From Thalassotalea mangrovi (GTDB taxonomy: Bacteria > Pseudomonadota > Gammaproteobacteria > Enterobacterales > Alteromonadaceae): a stretch of DNA of 64,000 nucleotides. Position 1 is the first letter of the stretch; each line of letters starts with the position of its first letter. Below are positions 58,576 through 64,000 of this stretch, one piece after another. The position numbers and the translations under genes were made by a program. The notes beneath the pieces were generated by a model. It had not been told where the DNA came from. It did no database searches and was given only the letters and a program-made list of their open reading frames with translations. The DNA lies in NCBI RefSeq assembly GCF_005116735.1, contig NZ_SWDB01000001.1, positions 40,092-104,091 on the forward strand, read 5' to 3'.

Positions 58576-61500
58576 CTATTCAGTGGGAGCGCGGTTTTCG
58601 AGTTCTTGCAGCGCTGATTCATAATCATATCGCTCGACCGCTCGCAGCAAGCGCGTGTAAACATTGGCGCCCAGCTCTGCATGTAATTTGGCCTTATGTT
58701 TTTCAATATAGTCGGCTGTCGCCGTATCATAGGCTGTCAACATCGTCTGCAATTCAATAATACATTGTGCCAACGGTGTTGATTGCTCGGTCAAGTCGCT
58801 AGTGTCGGGCTCAGTTTCTGGCAAGGCTGGTACCTTCACATTTATTTCGTGAATCGCCATCTCTAAAGGCCGGGAAACCGCCTGTAATGAGTTTAACGAT
58901 AGCTCACCGGCATGAGCTTGCTGTTCCAGTTGCTGAGCCTTGTCCTGAACTTCTTCGGCACCAATGTTACCGGCAAGCCCTTTCAATGTGTGCGCCAGAT
59001 AAACAGCCTTGTCAATATCGTTTTGCTCGATGGCGGCGCGGAATTTATCTTTAAAATCCTGCTGACTCTTGCTGAAATTCAAAAGCAATTTTTGATACAA
59101 AGGGCGGTTGTGCATTGCCCTGCGTAGTCCATCACTGATATTGATGGTAATCATTTTATCCGGCAGTGACGATTGGCGATGTTCGTACTGTGCAATCGAT
59201 GACGGGGCTTTGGACTGGCCCTGTGCTGGTTTGTTGATCCAGTTCGCCATGATTTGAAACATGGTCTCGACATTGATTGGTTTGGCGATATGATCATTCA
59301 TCCCTGCCTGCAGTGCTTTTTCTTTGTCGCCGGCCATGGCATTTGCCGTCATCGCTAAAATCGGCAGGTCCGCAAACTGCTCTTGTTCGCGGATTTTCTT
59401 ACTTGCGGTGTAGCCATCCATTACTGGCATCTGGCAATCCATTAACACCCCGTCATACGCTTGTTTTTTTAACATATCCAGGGCAATCAGACCATTTTCG
59501 GCAATGTCACACTCAATACCGTTTTTGCTAAGCAGGGCACTGATTAACTGCTGGTTTACCTCGTTATCCTCCACCGCCAGAATATGTGCACCCTGCAATT
59601 GTTCAATGGCGGCCTGCATTTTTAATTTTGGTGAGCTAATGGCTCTGGTTGAAATACCCTGATCGCTGCCAACCTGCAGGATGGCTTGCTGAAGTTTACC
59701 GCGAGTGACGGGTTTAGTGAGAATATCATCAACCTCCAGGTCATCAAGCTGCAATGTTAATTCTTCACGGCCAAAAGCGGTAACCATAAACACCAGCGGA
59801 GGGTTTTGTAACTTCAGTTCGGTGATGACAATTCTGGCCATGGCAACACCGTCGAGAACCGGCATTTGCCAGTCTATCAGCAGTAACTGAAATGGATCTT
59901 CTTTATCATGTCGGTTAAGCAATGCCAGCGCATCTTTAGCGTTGGCCGCTACTTTGTATCGATACCCCATGGAGTCGAGTATCCGGGCAAAAATATCGCG
60001 CGCGTGGGCGTTATCGTCAACCACCAGAATATTATCAATCTTTTCAACTTTAGGTGCCGTTTTGCGGCTAACGTTTAATTGCCGTTTGAATTTGATCGTG
60101 AATGAAAACGTACTTCCTTTGCCTAACTTACTCTGTACATTGATTTGTCCGCCCATCAGGTCAATCAGTTTTTTAGTGATCGCCAGCCCTAAACCGGTAC
60201 CGCCATGAACCCGGGTGGTCGATGCATCGGCCTGGGTAAAAGGCTGGAATAGTTCCCGTTGCTGCTCTTCACTCATGCCGATACCGGTATCCTTTACGGC
60301 AAAGTTGATTTCCACTTCATTAGTGGTCGTACGCAATGATGAGACCTGCAATAGTACTTCACCTTCCTGAGTAAACTTAACCGCATTGTTGGTCAGGTTG
60401 ATTAACACCTGAGTTAATCGCAGCGAATCACCAACTAATTGCATCGGCAAATCATTCTGAATATCAAACAACAATTCCAGATGCTTTTCTTCCGCTTTTA
60501 TGCCAATAAAGTTAATCAGGTCTTCAAGCACTTCACCAAGGTCAAAGTTACTGTATTCTACGTCCAGTTTACCGGCTTCAATTTTTGAAAAATCGAGGAT
60601 GTCATTAATGATGCCGAGCAGGGATTCAGCCGACCTGTGCACCTTATCGATATATCCCCGCTGCTGCGGAGTAAGTTCCGTATTCAGCGCCAGGTGAGAC
60701 ATACCGATGATGGCGTTCATTGGCGTGCGGATCTCATGGGACATATTGGCAAGGAAGTCGGATTTGGCCCGGTTGGCATTTTCGGCCACTTCTTTCGCTG
60801 ACTCGTAATCCAGTTCCAGTTTTTTACGCTCGTCGATGTCGATGTGTACGCCGGATATCCGGGTCGGAACATTTTGATTGTCGGTTTCAATCACCCGCCC
60901 CATAGACAGTACCCACTTATAACTGCCGTCTTTGCACCTAAGGCGGATTTCGCGGCTGTGTTCAATGACCTTTTGAGTCAGGTAGTCGCGCACCAGTTGC
61001 TTTATCACGGCCTGGTCTTCGGGGATGAATAACTCCATCCAGGTATCATAGCCACCTTTTAGCTTTGACCATTTACTGTCAGTTTCGAGAATATCAAGCG
61101 GTTCATAGCCGAGCATGGTCGCCCAGACGGAATTGATTAATGCGTGTCCTTTTTGCGGATACAATTCCCACAGGCCAATTTTGGCCCCATAGGTTGCACT
61201 GTCGAGGCGTTCTTCACTTTCAATCAAGCGTTGTTGCTGGCGGTTGCGCTCAGTGATATCCCGTAAAATACCAATAAAGACTTTCTGATGATCCAGAACC
61301 GCTTCCCTGACCGCGATTTCCATCGGAAATAATTCTTTGTTTTTGCGCTGGGCGGTCAGTTGCCGGACATGATTGACCACATCGGATTCTTTACGGCTTT
61401 GATAGTGAGCGAGGAAAATATTATGGGTATCTCCCATGGCATCCGGTTGTAATATTGATACCTGCTTACCTACCACTTCATTACGGTCATAACCAAAGAT

Positions 61501-63660
61501 AGCCTCTGCCGAACGACTAAAGTTTTGAATGGTCCCCTTGCGATCGATGACAACTACGCCATCGGCAACGCTATCGAGAATGGTGGCAAAGCGGTTTTCA
61601 CTTTCTTTTAATTCTTCTTTCAGACTCTCTTGCTGACTGATATCGATCAACGTGCCATCTAAGTAGGTTTTTTGATTATATTCGTCCTTGACGCCGCTAA
61701 CTCGCAACTGCACAGTCTTAATCATTCCTGACTTGTCGTGCATATGGTAGGTGGTCATCACTGTCGAAAAGTTGGTTGCCGCGCTTTTCAGTTTGTTTTT
61801 AATCGCTTGTCGCTCTTTTTCAATAATCAGGTCGGTTAGCCTCAGGGGGTTAGGACCATTTAAAAACTCTTCTTTCGGATAACCGGTTAAGTCTTTTATT
61901 TTGTCACTGAGAAAATTTAAGTGTCTGTCTTCGTGCCAGTCACCATCATTAACAAAGCGAAATACCGCTCCGGGCAAGTTACCGACAATTGAGCGAATTT
62001 GTTGTTCATTCGCCGCTACTTTACGCAGGGCTTCGATACGACCGCTAATGTCCAGTAACGACAGGCGAATCTCATGATTTTCTTTAGTAAAGGTTGCCGA
62101 GGCCGATACCTGCTTTTCTTTACCGTGGTAATCGATGATGGTTAAATTGACGTCTTTTTGTGGATTTTTCTGAGCATTGATTAGTAGGTCTTTGCCCTCC
62201 TGATTATCTTTTCCTCCTGGCAGTAACTCCCATAATGTCAGGGAATCAAAAGCGCGCCTGGAGTAGCCGGTTAATTCGGCAAAAACCTGGTTATGTTTAT
62301 CAAAGTGGCCACTGGGGTCAATGGTGGCGTAAGCGACGGGTGAGTGTTCATAGATATCAAACAAGCGTCGCTCGCGATCGGTGAGATCCCGGGTCCGTTC
62401 TTCTACCCTCTGTTCGAGGCGCATATTGGCTTCATTGAGGCGAACATTCATGGTGCGCACGATTCGCACTGAAAAGTTTGCCAGCAGGGCAAACAACACC
62501 AGAATACTGATAAATACTGCACTGACGGTATTGCGCAGGGCGACATGACCGGCCTGTATTTCCGCATAGTCTATCTCAGAAATGATCCCAAGATTTAATT
62601 CTTCATTCCAGTCCCAGGCGCCAATTACCTGCTGGCCGCGGTAATCCCGGTAACCCTGAATGGAATAGCCCTGTTGTTTTTGTAATGCCTGTTGCGCACT
62701 GTAAGTAGGCAGCAGATCATCGTTGAGCATATCAAAGGGCTGGCTCTTGCTGAGCTCGCGCCCAGGATCGAGCACTTTTAAATTAAGGATACTTGCCTGG
62801 CCCTGTTGAATGACATTTAAATCTGCCAGTTGCTTTTCAAAACGTGAGTTGGAAACTAACGTAGCTCGACTATCGATCAGGTAGGTTTCACCGGTGGATC
62901 CCAGGTAACCTATCTGGGTAATGGATAATAATTCTTTAAAGGGATCAAGACGCAGTGCCAGGGCGGCAATGATATCCCCCTCACTGTTAAAAATCGGTGC
63001 GGCGACAAACATGGTGGTGTTATGGGATCCGGCACCGCGCTGCTCTTTGTGTAGCGGTACATCCGATAGCATCGGCGGGATCAGCACGGTCTGCCCCTGG
63101 AATACCCGGTTCAGGTATTCTGGCCGCTGTTTGTAGATTATATTTTCCTGGCCAAGATTTTCATTGCGCAGTGTCGCATAATTGATGTAGTCCTTGGAAA
63201 TGACAAAAAAACCAAGCGAACCGTAATAGTCATTGGGGAGGTTACGATAGAACTCGCGAATGGTTTTTAGTGGCGCACTTCCTTGCAGGTAATTAACTTC
63301 AAGATTTAATAACCGCTCAGTCTGGCGCACCATTTCCGGATTATCCGCCATGTAACGCAATAAGGTTTTACGGCCATCGTACCAGTTTTCCAGCGCCGTT
63401 TCGGTAGTCTCAACCATGGCCTGCAGGGCTTTACCCACCTGCTCATTGGTCTGCATCCGGATTCGCTGCAGGCCAAACACAATTATGACAATAATGATGA
63501 CGGCGAAAATAGTCAGGGCACCGAGTACCAGTCGACGTGAATGGCTATCTTCCCAAATTGGCTTGTTTTGTCGTTTTACCTGGTTACGAAGGCTATTAAT
63601 CACCAGCGCTAATATGGCAATCAAGAGAACGATGAGGGCGATAAGTGATTCGGTCAACAT
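58576..63660 (-). CDS. Large hybrid sensor histidine kinase (Cache, 4 PAS, HisKA, 2 REC, HPt)
   Basis: A 1694-residue hybrid kinase. Two N-terminal hydrophobic segments (about 4-23 and 44-63), a periplasmic Cache-like sensor (about 70-370), a third membrane helix (about 377-397), a coiled coil, and four PAS regions (about 430-545, 553-680, 690-805 and 818-945). HisKA has H975 in [15 protein letters not shown]; the ATPase domain has LTNNAVKFT and [12 protein letters not shown]. Two receiver domains follow (D1263 in [13 protein letters not shown]1408 in [12 protein letters not shown]), then an HPt domain with H1557 in [12 protein letters not shown]. It is an almost complete phosphorelay in one chain. 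No response regulator gene adjoins it, so the output is unknown. Confidence 0.9.
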   Translation of the reverse strand: MLTESLIALIVLLIAILALVINSLRNQVKRQNKPIWEDSHSRRLVLGALTIFAVIIIVIIVFGLQRIRMQTNEQVGKALQAMVETTETALENWYDGRKTLLRYMADNPEMVRQTERLLNLEVNYLQGSAPLKTIREFYRNLPNDYYGSLGFFVISKDYINYATLRNENLGQENIIYKQRPEYLNRVFQGQTVLIPPMLSDVPLHKEQRGAGSHNTTMFVAAPIFNSEGDIIAALALRLDPFKELLSITQIGYLGSTGETYLIDSRATLVSNSRFEKQLADLNVIQQGQASILNLKVLDPGRELSKSQPFDMLNDDLLPTYSAQQALQKQQGYSIQGYRDYRGQQVIGAWDWNEELNLGIISEIDYAEIQAGHVALRNTVSAVFISILVLFALLANFSVRIVRTMNVRLNEANMRLEQRVEERTRDLTDRERRLFDIYEHSPVAYATIDPSGHFDKHNQVFAELTGYSRRAFDSLTLWELLPGGKDNQEGKDLLINAQKNPQKDVNLTIIDYHGKEKQVSASATFTKENHEIRLSLLDISGRIEALRKVAANEQQIRSIVGNLPGAVFRFVNDGDWHEDRHLNFLSDKIKDLTGYPKEEFLNGPNPLRLTDLIIEKERQAIKNKLKSAATNFSTVMTTYHMHDKSGMIKTVQLRVSGVKDEYNQKTYLDGTLIDISQQESLKEELKESENRFATILDSVADGVVVIDRKGTIQNFSRSAEAIFGYDRNEVVGKQVSILQPDAMGDTHNIFLAHYQSRKESDVVNHVRQLTAQRKNKELFPMEIAVREAVLDHQKVFIGILRDITERNRQQQRLIESEERLDSATYGAKIGLWELYPQKGHALINSVWATMLGYEPLDILETDSKWSKLKGGYDTWMELFIPEDQAVIKQLVRDYLTQKVIEHSREIRLRCKDGSYKWVLSMGRVIETDNQNVPTRISGVHIDIDERKKLELDYESAKEVAENANRAKSDFLANMSHEIRTPMNAIIGMSHLALNTELTPQQRGYIDKVHRSAESLLGIINDILDFSKIEAGKLDVEYSNFDLGEVLEDLINFIGIKAEEKHLELLFDIQNDLPMQLVGDSLRLTQVLINLTNNAVKFTQEGEVLLQVSSLRTTTNEVEINFAVKDTGIGMSEEQQRELFQPFTQADASTTRVHGGTGLGLAITKKLIDLMGGQINVQSKLGKGSTFSFTIKFKRQLNVSRKTAPKVEKIDNILVVDDNAHARDIFARILDSMGYRYKVAANAKDALALLNRHDKEDPFQLLLIDWQMPVLDGVAMARIVITELKLQNPPLVFMVTAFGREELTLQLDDLEVDDILTKPVTRGKLQQAILQVGSDQGISTRAISSPKLKMQAAIEQLQGAHILAVEDNEVNQQLISALLSKNGIECDIAENGLIALDMLKKQAYDGVLMDCQMPVMDGYTASKKIREQEQFADLPILAMTANAMAGDKEKALQAGMNDHIAKPINVETMFQIMANWINKPAQGQSKAPSSIAQYEHRQSSLPDKMITINISDGLRRAMHNRPLYQKLLLNFSKSQQDFKDKFRAAIEQNDIDKAVYLAHTLKGLAGNIGAEEVQDKAQQLEQQAHAGELSLNSLQAVSRPLEMAIHEINVKVPALPETEPDTSDLTEQSTPLAQCIIELQTMLTAYDTATADYIEKHKAKLHAELGANVYTRLLRAVERYDYESALQELENRAPTE

Positions 63661-63679
63661 GGGTAGCCAGAAGGTTGAT

Positions 63680-63702
63680 AACTGCTATTAATAATAGCAG
63701 TT
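63680..63702. promoter_or_regulatory. Perfect palindrome before the histidine kinase start
   Basis: AACTGCTATTA (63680-63690) and TAATAGCAGTT (63692-63702) are exact complements with a one-base spacer, 20 bases upstream of the kinase ATG. It could be an operator for a dimeric regulator or an mRNA hairpin over the translation start; which one cannot be decided here. Confidence 0.55.
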
Positions 63703-63754
63703 TGACATACAGATGATGCTTCTGGCCAGAATTACATGGTGTTGAATTAAAATG

Positions 63755-63781
63755 AAAAGCCCGGAATTACCGGGCTTTTTT
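63755..63781 (-). terminator. Intrinsic terminator of pgi
   Basis: AAAAGCCCGG (63755-63764) pairs with CCGGGCTTTT (63770-63779) around AATTA. On the minus strand it follows the pgi stop by 21 bases and ends in TTTT. Confidence 0.8.
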
Positions 63782-63802
63782 GCCGTGCTGTAATGCGGAT
63801 AG

Positions 63803-64000
63803 TTAACCGTTTTTGTTACGGTTGTAGTAGCGAATCAACGAGGCCGTTGAACAGTCATGATGGTCACTGACCTGATTGGCGCTAAACTCACTGTGGATTT
63901 GATTCGCCAGTCCCTTGCCGAGCTCTACACCCCATTGGTCGAAGGAGCAGATGTCAAGCAGAATGCCCTGGGTAAAGATCTTGTGTTCATACAAGGCAAT
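63803..64000 (-). CDS. pgi: Glucose-6-phosphate isomerase, C-terminal fragment
   Basis: The last 65 residues of phosphoglucose isomerase, running off the right edge, so the N-terminus is missing. The fragment begins [12 protein letters not shown] and includes [17 protein letters not shown], the conserved C-terminal PGI signature that contains the catalytic lysine (K in ELGK), and ends [15 protein letters not shown]. Pgi interconverts glucose-6- and fructose-6-phosphate in glycolysis and gluconeogenesis. Confidence 0.96.
   Translation of the reverse strand: MALYEHKIFTQGILLDICSFDQWGVELGKGLANQIHSEFSANQVSDHHDCSTASLIRYYNRNKNG

Overview
The window looks like ordinary core chromosome of a marine-type gammaproteobacterium of the order Alteromonadales. 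The evidence is gene content and order: mreBCD-maf-rng-yhdP-nit-tldD, yrbG-kdsDC-lptCAB-rpoN-hpf-ptsN-rapZ-ptsO beside mlaFEDCB-ibaG-murA, degS/degQ-zapG facing zapE-rplM-rpsI, petABC-sspAB, and dolP-diaA-yraN-lpoA facing rsmI-rnpB. The first block through tldD, the lpt/mla block and the zapG-to-sspB block also occur in Escherichia coli; petABC and a Tsx-like porin gene are additions within them. Genus cannot be fixed from the sequence alone. I see no prophage, transposase gene, CRISPR array, toxin-antitoxin pair or defence island.

Layout. Positions 1-2150 (minus) carry a YaiI-family fragment, a secreted CAP-domain protein and a b-type cytochrome pair. Positions 2434-7546 (plus) carry rnr, rlmB, a DUF2235 hydrolase-like gene and a Gdx/SugE guanidinium exporter gene preceded by a guanidine-II riboswitch. 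Positions 8071-9509 are the rpsF-priB-rpsR-rplI operon. Positions 10006-13273 hold a secreted TPR protein, a small heat-shock protein and a PLP-dependent deaminase-like enzyme. Positions 13824-24750 are the cell-shape and RNase G block ending with tldD; pmbA, its partner, lies at 26182. Positions 27633-37255 (minus) run from yrbG through Kdo and LPS-transport genes, rpoN and the nitrogen-PTS genes to mgtE. Positions 37722-43384 (plus) hold the Tsx-like gene, the Mla operon, ibaG and murA. Positions 43467-46674 (minus) hold two HtrA proteases and zapG. Positions 46831-53467 (plus) hold zapE, rplM-rpsI, petABC and sspAB. Positions 53548-58500 hold envelope genes, rsmI and the RNase P RNA. A 1694-residue hybrid histidine kinase (58576-63660, minus) and the 3' end of pgi close the window.

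Functionally the window is dominated by envelope building and upkeep (MreBCD, YhdP, Kdo synthesis, Lpt, Mla, MurA, LpoA, DolP, DegS/DegQ) and by translation and RNA metabolism (RNase R, RNase G, RNase P, RlmB, RsmI, ribosomal proteins, Hpf, DarP).

The less routine material is mostly non-coding: (i) a 53-bp tandem hairpin repeat with a shared header module, found just after the terminators of two separate ribosomal-protein operons (about 9559-9870 and 49103-49370); (ii) GGGGTCAG-type palindromes on both sides of rlmB; (iii) the guanidine-II riboswitch; (iv) a multi-hairpin intergenic region at 7600-7915; (v) several other strong inverted repeats. I did not find a convincing new multi-gene system. 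The repeat family beside ribosomal operons is the observation I would pursue first.
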